Assembly (NCBI GenBank): GCA_902826305.1
Contig: CADEEH010000015.1
Location: 1 to 53,680 of the forward strand
Direction: 5' to 3'
Length of the DNA: 53,680 nucleotides
Source of the DNA: an uncultured Burkholderiales bacterium
GTDB taxonomy: Bacteria; Pseudomonadota; Gammaproteobacteria; Burkholderiales; Burkholderiaceae_E
The first letter of the stretch is position 1. Each line of letters opens with the position of its first letter. The notes below the pieces were generated by a model. It did not search any database, had not been told where the DNA came from, and saw only the letters and a program-made list of their open reading frames with translations. This document shows positions 8,362 through 16,081 of the stretch, piece by piece. Both the position numbers and the translations under genes were made by a program.

Positions 8362-8979
8362 ATGCCCCACCTCGATCCCCTGCCGTGGGACGCCACGCCG
8401 CAGTTCCGCGACCGCTTCCAGCACTACCAGGACACCCGCGGCTTCGTGCCCAACAGCATCCTGACGATGGCGCGTCGTCCGGCGATCGCGCAGGCCTTCA
8501 TGGACCTGAACCGGGCGGTGTTGTACGAGGGCACGGTGGCCGAGGAGCTGAAGATGCTGGTGAGCCTGGTCACCAGCCAGGCGAGCGGATGCCGTTACTG
8601 CCAGGCACACATGACCAACCTCGCCAGCATCTACCACGCGTCGGACGAGAAGATCCGCGCCGTCTGGGAGTTCGAGACCAGCCCGCTGTTCTCGGCGGCC
8701 GAGCGGGCCGCGCTGCGCCTGGGTTATCACGCGGCGCTGGTGCCGAACGAGGCGACCGAAGCCGACTTCACCGAGCTGGCGCGACATTTCGACGAAGGCC
8801 AGATCGTCGAGATCGTCGCGACGATCGCGTTGTTCGGTTACCTGAACCGCTGGAACGACACGATGGCGACACGGCTCGAGACGAAGGCAATCGCCGTCGC
8901 CGAACGTGCGATCGGCAGCGTCGGCTGGACGGCGGGCAAACACGGGACACGGGACGACCCGCCGGCAGCGGACCACTGA
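8362..8979 (+). CDS. Carboxymuconolactone decarboxylase/AhpD family protein
   Basis: A 205-residue cytosolic protein of the AhpD-like all-helical fold. The redox centre is GCRYCQAHMTNLA (C-x-x-C followed by histidine), around residues 75-87, as in alkylhydroperoxidase AhpD and peroxidase-related proteins. The C-terminal half (AERAALRLGYHAA..) repeats the helical pattern. Start ATG at 8362 has AGGAGCAGCGAACC upstream. A disulfide/peroxide reductase role is the family expectation; physiological substrate unknown. It stands alone, divergent from the CPBP gene, with a strong hairpin downstream. Confidence 0.82.
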   Translation: MPHLDPLPWDATPQFRDRFQHYQDTRGFVPNSILTMARRPAIAQAFMDLNRAVLYEGTVAEELKMLVSLVTSQASGCRYCQAHMTNLASIYHASDEKIRAVWEFETSPLFSAAERAALRLGYHAALVPNEATEADFTELARHFDEGQIVEIVATIALFGYLNRWNDTMATRLETKAIAVAERAIGSVGWTAGKHGTRDDPPAADH

Positions 8980-9042
8980 GCCCGCGGGTGATCCGGGCCA
9001 CCGACGGGCGGGCGGCTGTCTCGACGCCTCACCGCCGCGAGA

Positions 9043-9080
9043 CCCCCGCGGCGTGCGCGCACGGCCACGCGCCGCGGGGG
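9043..9080. terminator. Strong GC hairpin downstream of the AhpD-like gene and of gudD
   Basis: CCCCCGCGGC (9043-9052) pairs perfectly with GCCGCGGGGG (9071-9080); an inner GTG/CAC pairing lengthens the stem. Lying between two convergent genes (ending at 8979 and 9167), it probably terminates both. Only short T stretches flank it. Confidence 0.55.
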
Positions 9081-9166
9081 TTCAGCCTTCGGCCACCGCG
9101 TGGGCAGCCATCAGTTCCAGCGCCCTGACCAGCGCCGAGTCGTGCCGCGTCCGGTGGGTCGTCGGC

Positions 9167-10501
9167 TCAGCGCACCAGCGCCGGCCGTTTCGGATCGAAC
9201 TTCCATCCGGGGATCAGGTACTGCATCGCCGTCGAATCGTCGCGCGCGCCCAGGCCGTGACGGCGATACAGCTCGTGTGCCTTGTCGACCTCGACCATGT
9301 CCAGCTCGACGCCCAGACCGGGTGTCTTCGGCACCTCGACCCGTCCGCCGCGGATCACCAGCGGCTGTTTCGTCAGCCGCTGGCCGTCCTGCCAGATCCA
9401 GTGGGTGTCGATCGCGGTCACCCGGCCCGGCGCCGCGGCCGCGACCTGCGTGAACATTGCCAGCGACACATCGAAGTGATTGTTCGAATGTGAACCCCAG
9501 GTCAGGCCCCAGTCGCGGCAGGTCTGCGCGACCCGGACCGAGCCGGCCATCGTCCAGAAGTGCGGATCGGCCAGCGGAATGTCGACCGACTGCAGCGACA
9601 ACGCGTGGGTCAGCTGCCGCCAGTCGGTCGCGATCATGTTGGTCGCGGTCGGCAGGCCGGTCGCGCGCCGGAACTCGGCCATCACCTCGCGCCCGGAGAA
9701 ACCGTCCTCGGCACCACACGGATCCTCGGCATAGGCGACGACACCGCGCTGGTCGCGCATCAGCCGGATCGCATCGGCAAGCAACCAGCCGCCGTTCGGA
9801 TCGAGGGTCACACGGGCGGCCGGGAAACGCTCGTGCAACGCACGGATCGCCTCGACCTCCGCCTCGCCGCGCAACACACCCCCCTTGAGCTTGAAGTCGT
9901 TGAATCCGTAGCGCGCGTGAGCCGCCTCGGCCAGGCGTACGATCGCCTCCGGCGTCAATGCCAGCTCGTGGCGCAGCCGCTGCCAGTCGTCGTCGGCCTG
10001 CGGCTCGCCGGTGTACGGCAGGTCGGTGCGGGTGCGGTCACCGACGAAGAACAGGTAACCGAGCATCTCGACCGTGTCACGCTGCTGGCCTTCGCCGAGC
10101 AGCGCCGCGACCGGCACCCGCAGATGCTGGCCGAGCAGGTCGAGCAGCGCCGACTCGATCGCGGTCACCGCGTGGATCGTCGTGCGCAGATCGAAGGTCT
10201 GCTGGCCGCGGCCCCCGGCATCCCGATCGGCGAACGCGTCGCGAACCGACCGCAGCACACGCTGGTGGGTTCCGATCGGCTGCCCGAGGACCAGCGGTCG
10301 CGCGTCCTCGAGTGTCTGCCGGATCGCCTCGCCCCCGGGCACTTCGCCGACGCCGGTGCGTCCGTCGCTGTCGGTCAGGATCAGCAGGTTGCGCGTGAAC
10401 CAGGGGCCGTGGGCGCCGCTCAGATTCAGCAGCATGCTGTCGCGCCCGGCGACCGGGATCGCGCGCAGTCCGGTGATGCGCGGGGTGGGGTCGGCGTTCA
10501 T
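9167..10501 (-). CDS. gudD: Glucarate dehydratase (enolase superfamily)
   Basis: A cytosolic enzyme of 444 residues, the normal length for GudD, dehydrating D-glucarate (or idarate) to 5-keto-4-deoxyglucarate. Active-site features of the glucarate dehydratase subgroup are visible: FKLKGG (K204, K206 general base pair), metal ligands LDPNGGW (D234, N236), AEDPCG (E259) and TNMI (N288), and the SHSNNHFD segment (H338) that serves as the second base. ATG at 10501 lies 13 bases after the upstream Bug receptor's stop, with a GGGGA ribosome site, so the receptor and enzyme are co-transcribed. Gene ends next to a strong hairpin. Confidence 0.92.
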   Translation of the reverse strand: MNADPTPRITGLRAIPVAGRDSMLLNLSGAHGPWFTRNLLILTDSDGRTGVGEVPGGEAIRQTLEDARPLVLGQPIGTHQRVLRSVRDAFADRDAGGRGQQTFDLRTTIHAVTAIESALLDLLGQHLRVPVAALLGEGQQRDTVEMLGYLFFVGDRTRTDLPYTGEPQADDDWQRLRHELALTPEAIVRLAEAAHARYGFNDFKLKGGVLRGEAEVEAIRALHERFPAARVTLDPNGGWLLADAIRLMRDQRGVVAYAEDPCGAEDGFSGREVMAEFRRATGLPTATNMIATDWRQLTHALSLQSVDIPLADPHFWTMAGSVRVAQTCRDWGLTWGSHSNNHFDVSLAMFTQVAAAAPGRVTAIDTHWIWQDGQRLTKQPLVIRGGRVEVPKTPGLGVELDMVEVDKAHELYRRHGLGARDDSTAMQYLIPGWKFDPKRPALVR

Positions 10502-10514
10502 CGGATCCCCGCTT

Positions 10515-11477
10515 TCATTCGGCCGTGATCCTGCGGCTCTCGATCAGCGACTTCCAGCGTTCGTATTCGCTGCGCTGGAACGCGGTGAACTGCTCGACCG
10601 AATTGCCGACGATCTCGAAGCCGACCGAGGTGAACTGCTGGCGGATCTGCGGATCGGCGAGTGCGGCCAGCACCGCTTCGTGGAACTTCGCGCGCACGTC
10701 GGCGGGAAGTCCCTTGGGTCCGGCCACCGCCTGCCACGAGTAGACGTCGACGTTCTTCACGCCGGACTCGGCCATCGTCGGCACGTCCGGCAGCACCTCG
10801 GATCGTTTCGAGCCGGTGACCGCCAGCGCACGCAACTTGCCGGCCTTGATGTGCTGGAGCACCGCATTGACGTTCTGGAACGACGCATCGACCTGGGCGC
10901 CGAGCAGATCGGTGATCGCCGGGCCGCCGCCTTTGTACGGCACGTGGGTGCCGCTGGTCGTCGTTTCCTGCCAGAACAGTTCGGCGGTCAGGTGGTCACT
11001 CGACCCGATGCCGGACGAGGCGAAGCTCATCTTGCCGGGCTGCGCCTTCTGGAACGCGACCACGTCGGCCAGTGACTTGTGCGGCGAGGTGGCCGGCACG
11101 ACCAGCACGTTCGGCGATTGGACGGCGACGGTGATCAGGTCGAAGTCCTTCAACGCGTCGTACGGCACACCTTTCATCAGGTGCGGGACGATCACCAGCG
11201 GGCCCAGCGACGTGACCAGGAACGTGTAGCCGTCGGCCGGTGCACGCTTGACCATGCCGGCGCCGATCGTGCCGGTTGCGCCGGCCTTGTTGTCGATCAC
11301 AAACGGCTGGCCGAGTGACCTGTTCAGCGCCGGCCCGAGCGCGCGGGCGACCGAATCGGTCGATCCGCCGGGCGGGAACGGCACGATCAGCGATACTGGC
11401 TTGGACGGCCAGCCCTGGGCGGCCGCCCCGCCGGTGACCGCGAGCCCGAGCAGCAGGGTCGACAGAAGTTTCCTCAT
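10515..11477 (-). CDS. Bug-family tripartite tricarboxylate transporter receptor (TctC-like), probably for a sugar diacid
   Basis: Periplasmic binding protein of 320 residues. [22 protein letters not shown] is a clean Sec signal peptide. The mature start [19 protein letters not shown], then [22 protein letters not shown], and [16 protein letters not shown] are Bug landmarks. ATG at 11477 has AAGGAGACG upstream. The gene is directly followed by gudD, so glucarate or a related aldarate is the likely ligand (inference). No tctA/tctB copy lies beside it; it may share the TctAB at 16-18 kb. Confidence 0.88.
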   Translation of the reverse strand: MRKLLSTLLLGLAVTGGAAAQGWPSKPVSLIVPFPPGGSTDSVARALGPALNRSLGQPFVIDNKAGATGTIGAGMVKRAPADGYTFLVTSLGPLVIVPHLMKGVPYDALKDFDLITVAVQSPNVLVVPATSPHKSLADVVAFQKAQPGKMSFASSGIGSSDHLTAELFWQETTTSGTHVPYKGGGPAITDLLGAQVDASFQNVNAVLQHIKAGKLRALAVTGSKRSEVLPDVPTMAESGVKNVDVYSWQAVAGPKGLPADVRAKFHEAVLAALADPQIRQQFTSVGFEIVGNSVEQFTAFQRSEYERWKSLIESRRITAE

Positions 11478-11596
11478 GGGACACGTCTCCTTGTGGTTGC
11501 GTTCACGGCATGCGCCGGTCGATCGAGGGGCCGCGAAAGCGGGCCGGCATCGGCTGGCCGGTGCAGGCCGACCCGGCGTTTGCCGACGAGAGCAGA

Positions 11597-12373
11597 TCAA
11601 CCGTCGACGAATCCGCCGGCCTCGCGTGTGGCGGCTGCCTCGCTGCCGGTGAGCTCGGCCAGCATCACCCGCGCCTGCGCCGAGCGCGGGCTGCCCGCGA
11701 TCACGGCGGCCGCGTAGACGGTTCGCAGCCGGAACGGTGGCGGCAGTTCGGCGACCAGCACGACACCCGGGGTGTACAGGATCTCGGTCACCTGGGTGCA
11801 GCCGATCGTCCGTGGCCCGCGTGTCGCGGCAAGCGTCGCCATCGCGGTCGCGCCATTCGGATGATGTCGACACCGTGCCGCGAGCTCGTCGCTCAATCCG
11901 AGGTCGGCCAGCACCTTTGCGAAGTGCATGCCGGCGGTCGCGCGCGCCGGATCGGGGAAATGGATCTCGCTGGCCGCGCGCAGGTTGCCGGCGAGTGTGC
12001 GCCGGTTCGAGACATCCGGCAGCGGCGTGCCACGCGGTACCGCGATGCCGGTGGCGACCGTGCCGATCCGCGTGATGCTGCCGGCATCGACCCGGCCGTC
12101 GGCGGCGAGCCGCTCGAGCATCGGCAACGTCAGCACGAGCAGGTCGCAGGTTTCTCCCGCCAGCAGCTTCTCCTGCATCGCGCCGACCGCACCGAACGAT
12201 CCGCTGGCCACCAGCCCGCGAGCGGCCAGCGGTGCGGCCAGGGTCTCGAACAGGCCCCTGGCCGCGCCGGCGCTGAGGACGTATACGGCCTGCGGACCGT
12301 CGCCACGGGTCGCCGCCCCGTCGAGGTCAGGCACCCTTCGCGCGTTCGTCTGTCGGCCCGCTCGTTTGCTCAT
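11597..12373 (-). CDS. ModA-like (SBP_bac_11-type) substrate-binding protein without a signal peptide
   Basis: A 258-residue protein resembling the molybdate-binding type periplasmic fold: VYVLSAGAARGLFETLAAPL at the start, CDLLVLTLPMLERLAADGRV, a LPDVSNRRTLAGNLRAA segment, then GATAMATLAATRGPRTIGCTQVTEILYTPGV and a LPPPFRLRTVYAAAV C-terminal strand, as in ModA. The N-terminus (MSKRAGRQTNARR) is polar with no hydrophobic export signal, so a cytosolic location is predicted unless the start is wrong. It lies 20 bases after a Bug receptor gene and 119 bases before another. No modB/modC is present. Its role, perhaps a cytosolic sensor or a binding protein, is unknown. Confidence 0.65.
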   Translation of the reverse strand: MSKRAGRQTNARRVPDLDGAATRGDGPQAVYVLSAGAARGLFETLAAPLAARGLVASGSFGAVGAMQEKLLAGETCDLLVLTLPMLERLAADGRVDAGSITRIGTVATGIAVPRGTPLPDVSNRRTLAGNLRAASEIHFPDPARATAGMHFAKVLADLGLSDELAARCRHHPNGATAMATLAATRGPRTIGCTQVTEILYTPGVVLVAELPPPFRLRTVYAAAVIAGSPRSAQARVMLAELTGSEAAATREAGGFVDG

Positions 12374-12403
12374 TCATCCGCTCATTCGTCGGCTCATTCG
12401 TCG
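12368..12403. repeat. Three 12-base tandem repeats at the receptor/ModA-like gene junction
   Basis: Units GCTCATTCATCC, GCTCATTCGTCG, GCTCATTCGTCG are contiguous. They span the last codons of the Bug receptor gene, the spacer and the first bases of the next gene. Slippage here would change spacing and the receptor C-terminus. Confidence 0.8.
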
Positions 12404-13458
12404 GGTTTTGCACCCGAGATCTTCACGATGCGCTCCCACTTCACGATGTCGTCGGCGATGTATTTGCCGAACTGCGCCGGGGTCATCGTCATCGCGGTCG
12501 CGCCGGAGCGGGCCCAGGCGGCCCGCACGTCGGCATTGCCGGTGATGCGGGAGATCTCCCGATTCAGCAGGTCGATGACCGGCTGCGGCGTGTTCTTCGG
12601 CGCCAGCACGCCGAGCCAGATCGTCGCTTCGTAGCCCTGCACACCGGCCTCGTCGAGGGTCGGCACGTCGGGCAGGACCGTCGAGCGCGCGCGGCCCGAG
12701 GTCGCGATCGCCTTCACCCGTCCCGAGCGGACGTGATCGGCCATCGTCGTCACCGCATCGAACATCATCTCGACCTGTCCGCCGAGCACGTCGGTGCGCG
12801 CTCCCGAACTGCCGCGGTACGGGACGTGGACGATGAAGGTGCCGGTCATCGCCTTGAACAACTCGCCGGCCATGTGATACGGCGTGCCCGGGCCGCTCGA
12901 CGCGTAGTTCAGCCTGCCCGGCCGCGACTTCGCGAGACTGATCAGTTCCTTCAGGCTGGACGCCGGCACCGACGGATGCAGCACCAGCAGCAGGTCCGAG
13001 TAGTTGACCGGCGCGATCGGCGCGAAATCGCGCAACAGGCGGTACGGCCGGTTGGGGATCAGCGATTCGTTGACCGTGTGGGTGTTGGACATCATCAGCA
13101 GCGTATAGCCGTCGGGTTCGGCCTTCGCGACCATGTCCGTGCCGATGATCGCCCCGCCGCCGGGCCGGTTCTCGACGATGAAGTTCTGCTTCAGCGCGCC
13201 CTGCAGCTGCTGCGCGATCGCCCGTGCGAACAAGTCGGCGGGGCCACCCGCCGCGAACGGCACGATGATGCGGACGGGCCGCAGCGGGTAGTCCTGTGCG
13301 TGCGCCGGGGCCGCGCCGAGCGCCGCGAAGCACAGCGCCGCGGCGCCGAGCACGGCGACGAACCGCCGGGCGACTCGCGACAGCGTGTCATGCGGCATCG
13401 GCGCGCGTGGCACGGCGGCATCCGGATGACGCCGGGACATGGAGCGTACGGACTTCAT
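12394..13458 (-). CDS. Bug-family tripartite transporter receptor (TctC-like)
   Basis: A 354-residue periplasmic receptor. The open frame continues upstream, but ATG at 13458 has a GAGGA site 5 bases before it; starts at 13440 and 13398 are also in frame. From 13458 the export signal is long and Arg-rich, with the hydrophobic core FVAVLGAAALCFAALGAAP and an AHAQ cleavage site. Bug features follow: YPLRPVRIIVPFAAGGPAD, VENRPGGGAIIGT, DGYTLLMMSN, HVPYRGSSGARTDVLGGQV, and LPDVPTLDEAGVQGYE. It sits after a deaminase and before the ModA-like gene, all leftward. Ligand unknown. Confidence 0.88.
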   Translation of the reverse strand: MKSVRSMSRRHPDAAVPRAPMPHDTLSRVARRFVAVLGAAALCFAALGAAPAHAQDYPLRPVRIIVPFAAGGPADLFARAIAQQLQGALKQNFIVENRPGGGAIIGTDMVAKAEPDGYTLLMMSNTHTVNESLIPNRPYRLLRDFAPIAPVNYSDLLLVLHPSVPASSLKELISLAKSRPGRLNYASSGPGTPYHMAGELFKAMTGTFIVHVPYRGSSGARTDVLGGQVEMMFDAVTTMADHVRSGRVKAIATSGRARSTVLPDVPTLDEAGVQGYEATIWLGVLAPKNTPQPVIDLLNREISRITGNADVRAAWARSGATAMTMTPAQFGKYIADDIVKWERIVKISGAKPDE

Positions 13459-13579
13459 CGCGGTCCTCGAGGAATCACGGAACGCTATCACGAAGCACCT
13501 GGCGCGTCGTCCCGTGGGCGTCACCTCGCCGGCGATCGAGCCCACCGGAGACGATCCGTGTCGCGCCGTGGACCGCCCG

Positions 13580-14071
13580 TCACGGCTGCTGCGTCTCGGC
13601 CCAGGCAGCGATGATGCGGACCGCTTCGTCGGCGCGATGCTGCTCGACCTCGAGCCCGCAACTCGCGGCCGGTGCGCCGGCCGCGTGGCGCAACGCGTCG
13701 ACATCGACCCGGGGGCGACGCTCCGGCGGCACCCCGGCCAGCGCCGCCTCGGACTGCGCAAGCGACGACGCATGGAACAGCCGCCGGATGCCGACGATGT
13801 GCATCGCGGCGACACACAGCGCACACGGCTCGCAGCTCGAATACAGCACACAGCCCGACAGGTCGATCCGGCGCAGCCGCCGGCAGGCGTCGCGGATCGC
13901 CTCGATCTCGCCGTGTGAGGTCGGGTCGAGATGTGCGCGTGCATGGTTGACGCCTTCGCCGACGATCAAACCGTCCCGGACGACGACCGCAGCGAACGGT
14001 TCGGTGCCCGACCCGCTGCTGGCCGTGGCCGACAAGACCAGTGCCCGGTCCATGAATCGCTGTTCGTACAT
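13580..14071 (-). CDS. Zinc-dependent CMP/dCMP- or guanine-deaminase family protein
   Basis: Cytosolic deaminase of 163 residues. Zinc ligands and catalytic glutamate: TSHGEIEAIR (H53, E55) and SSCEPCALCVAAM (C83, C86), the PCxxC motif. The first motif is HGE instead of the common HAE. Length and the PF-A-AVVV strand resemble guanine deaminase/nucleoside deaminase proteins rather than TadA. The lysine-poor C-terminal tail is divergent. It lies 70 bases after the UraD-UraH gene in the same direction, which fits purine catabolism (guanine to xanthine) but does not prove it. Confidence 0.8.
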   Translation of the reverse strand: MYEQRFMDRALVLSATASSGSGTEPFAAVVVRDGLIVGEGVNHARAHLDPTSHGEIEAIRDACRRLRRIDLSGCVLYSSCEPCALCVAAMHIVGIRRLFHASSLAQSEAALAGVPPERRPRVDVDALRHAAGAPAASCGLEVEQHRADEAVRIIAAWAETQQP

Positions 14072-14141
14072 CGTCGCGCTCCCGGTGCCTGCGCCGCAGC
14101 GAACCGCTGCGATCCGATCGTGCCGCGTTTGCGACCGGTGG

Positions 14142-15053
14142 TCAGGCCTTCCCGACCCGATACCCGGTCGGGGCCACCCGGATCGGCAGGTGATGCGCGC
14201 CTTCCGGATCGGTGACCGACAACTCGACCGTCACGACGTCGAAAGGCAGCGGCGGGTGCCCCGTTTCCCGCAGCCGATAGTACGCGCCGACATCGAACCG
14301 CAGCCGGTAGCGGCCGATTCGAAGCGGTGCGCCGGACCACAACGAGCCGGTCCGGCCATCATCATCGGTCAGCGTATCGGCGATCAACGCGCCCGTGTCG
14401 CCGCATGACAGGTCGTGCAGCATCACTCGCAGGCCCGCGGCCGGCACCCTGTTGGCGGCGTCGTGTACCTCGGCGGTGAGCCGGCCGGCGATGTCGGCGA
14501 GGCCATGGTCCGCGATCCGGGCGGCCAACCGCAGCCGGGTGATGCGCGCGATCTCGGCCAGTGTCGCATCGAGTTCGACCGTGCGTTCGTTGTCCAGGCG
14601 ACGCTCGAACTCGGCGAGCGCCGACTCGCGGCCGTGGCGGCGGATGCAGAGGATGAACGGAAAGCCGAAGCGTTCCCGGTAGGCCCGATTCAGCCGGTCC
14701 CAGCGACCGACCTCGTCGGCGCCGAGGCGGTCGAGCGAGAGTGTGCCCTGCTCGTCGATCGAGGCCTCGGTCATCGAGCCGCGACGCGCATCGGCGCCGG
14801 CCAGTTCCGGATGGCCCGCGAACAGCGCCACGCGGCGGTCCTCGGGCTGCGTCGCCACGACCCGCACCATCGCACGATGCAGCGCATCGACGCTGGCGAA
14901 GGGTCGCTGGTCGGCGACACCTCGCACGACCCACGGCGCGTGTTCCCATATGCCGTCGAGCGCGCGGACGAAGGATTCGGGATCGGACGTGTTGAGCGCC
15001 TCCAGCGTCGGCTGTCCGTCGATGGGTGCCATCCCCGGCGGCGATGCGCTCAC
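14142..15053 (-). CDS. Fused OHCU decarboxylase (UraD) and hydroxyisourate hydrolase-like (UraH) protein
   Basis: A 303-residue two-domain cytosolic protein for the steps from 5-hydroxyisourate to allantoin. Residues 14-175 are UraD: the catalytic-type GHPELAG (H81), DEQGTL (E101-Q102), and FGFPFILCIRRHGR. Residues 190-303 resemble UraH: R234 in DDGRTG and H288 in HHLP are kept, but the first family histidine (LTxHVLD) is replaced in LTAEVHD by E195, and the C-terminal YRGS is replaced by YRVGKA, so this domain may be inactive. The GTG start overlaps the upstream stop as GTGA (translational coupling); an ATG at 15032 is an alternative. Confidence 0.88.
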   Translation of the reverse strand: MSASPPGMAPIDGQPTLEALNTSDPESFVRALDGIWEHAPWVVRGVADQRPFASVDALHRAMVRVVATQPEDRRVALFAGHPELAGADARRGSMTEASIDEQGTLSLDRLGADEVGRWDRLNRAYRERFGFPFILCIRRHGRESALAEFERRLDNERTVELDATLAEIARITRLRLAARIADHGLADIAGRLTAEVHDAANRVPAAGLRVMLHDLSCGDTGALIADTLTDDDGRTGSLWSGAPLRIGRYRLRFDVGAYYRLRETGHPPLPFDVVTVELSVTDPEGAHHLPIRVAPTGYRVGKA

Positions 15054-16075
15054 CGCGTATCCGCGGCAGCGGATCGTTCAGCGAGCGAGCGCACCCGGTC
15101 GGACGGCGGTGGCAGGAACGACGCATCGAACAGGCGCGCCGGCGACGCAATCGACGGCAGCGACTTGGCGCCAGCGATCAGCGTCGCCGCCTCGGCCAGT
15201 CGCGCCGGATCGATTGCACCGATGCCGATCGTCGCGCCCTCGGGGTGGCCCATTTCCAGCTTCAGCGTACCCGCGAGCCGGGCCCGGTTGGCATTGCGGT
15301 CGAGCGCCGGATTGCGGCGTGCCACGGATTCGATCGCGGCGTCGACGTCGGCGACCGTGTCGTGCAGGCCGCGGTTGACCGCGCGGACCAGTCCGCCGAC
15401 CGCCTGCGGATTCGTCCGCAGCAGCGAGCGGGTCACCATCAGCGCGGCCCCGTACAGCGACGGCACGTGATGGCGCCACTCGAAGTGGCGCAACGAGTGC
15501 GTCGGATCGAGGCCGGCCTCGATCGCCTGCGCGGCGAGTGTGTTGACGAATCCGAAGATCCCGTCCCAGCGCCCTTCCAGCACCATCGGGATCAGCTCGC
15601 GATGCGGCAGGTCCGACACGTCGATCGAGACCTGGGACCGGTCGAGACCGCAGGCGCGGCAGAACTCCGGGAACATGCGCCAGGCGGCATCGTTCGGATG
15701 CGTGACCAGGCGACGGCCGGCGAGGTCGGCGGGGACACGCGCGGGGCCGGCCGCCGGCACCGCGATCGTGTACGGCGCGCGGTTGTGCATCGCGAACACC
15801 GCCACCGGCGCGTCATCCGGCCGTGCGGCCGCGAGTTCGACCAGCGCGTTCATGTCCCCGTAGCCGACGTCGTACCGACCGTCGGCCAGGCGCGGAACCG
15901 CGTTGGCCAGCGTGTCGCCTTCGCTGAATTCGATCACCAGCCCCTCGTCGCGGAAATAGCCGCGATCGTCGGCCATGAAGAACCAGGCCTGCGGACCGGA
16001 GTAGAAGGTGTTCAGGATGAATCGCAGGTGCAGCGGCGATGACGTCGGTCCGTTCAACTCGAATCCTTTCGACAC
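15050..16075 (-). CDS. NMT1/THI5-like (nitrate/sulfonate-type) substrate-binding protein lacking a signal peptide
   Basis: A 341-residue binding protein of the SsuA/ThiY/NMT1 superfamily: RFILNTFYSGPQAWFFMADDRGYFRDEGLVIEF.. then EGDTLANAVPRLADGRYDVGYGDMNALVELAA is the typical opening, with VTHPNDAAWRMFPEFCRACGLD in the middle. There is no hydrophobic leader, so it should stay in the cytosol. GTG at 16075 has GAGGA 10 bases upstream; a TTG at 16057 with AAGGA upstream is an alternative. It lies 6 bases after tctA and overlaps uraDH by 4 bases. No ABC permease or ATPase partners occur here. Known cytosolic members include HMP-pyrimidine synthases and sensors; the role here is open. Confidence 0.72.
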   Translation of the reverse strand: MSKGFELNGPTSSPLHLRFILNTFYSGPQAWFFMADDRGYFRDEGLVIEFSEGDTLANAVPRLADGRYDVGYGDMNALVELAAARPDDAPVAVFAMHNRAPYTIAVPAAGPARVPADLAGRRLVTHPNDAAWRMFPEFCRACGLDRSQVSIDVSDLPHRELIPMVLEGRWDGIFGFVNTLAAQAIEAGLDPTHSLRHFEWRHHVPSLYGAALMVTRSLLRTNPQAVGGLVRAVNRGLHDTVADVDAAIESVARRNPALDRNANRARLAGTLKLEMGHPEGATIGIGAIDPARLAEAATLIAGAKSLPSIASPARLFDASFLPPPSDRVRSLAERSAAADTR

Positions 16076-16081
16076 GCGGCG

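Noticed and set aside
9082-9166. Leftward frame after gudD ending in a peptide like HDSALVRALELMAAHAVAEG then stop, suggestive of a gene remnant
   Set aside because: No start, no ribosome site and only about 25 residues before it merges into the gudD shadow; low complexity could give this by chance.
12394-13944. 516-residue version of the second Bug receptor, overlapping the deaminase
   Set aside because: Upstream part is the antisense of the deaminase gene; the signal peptide and a GAGGA site support 13458.
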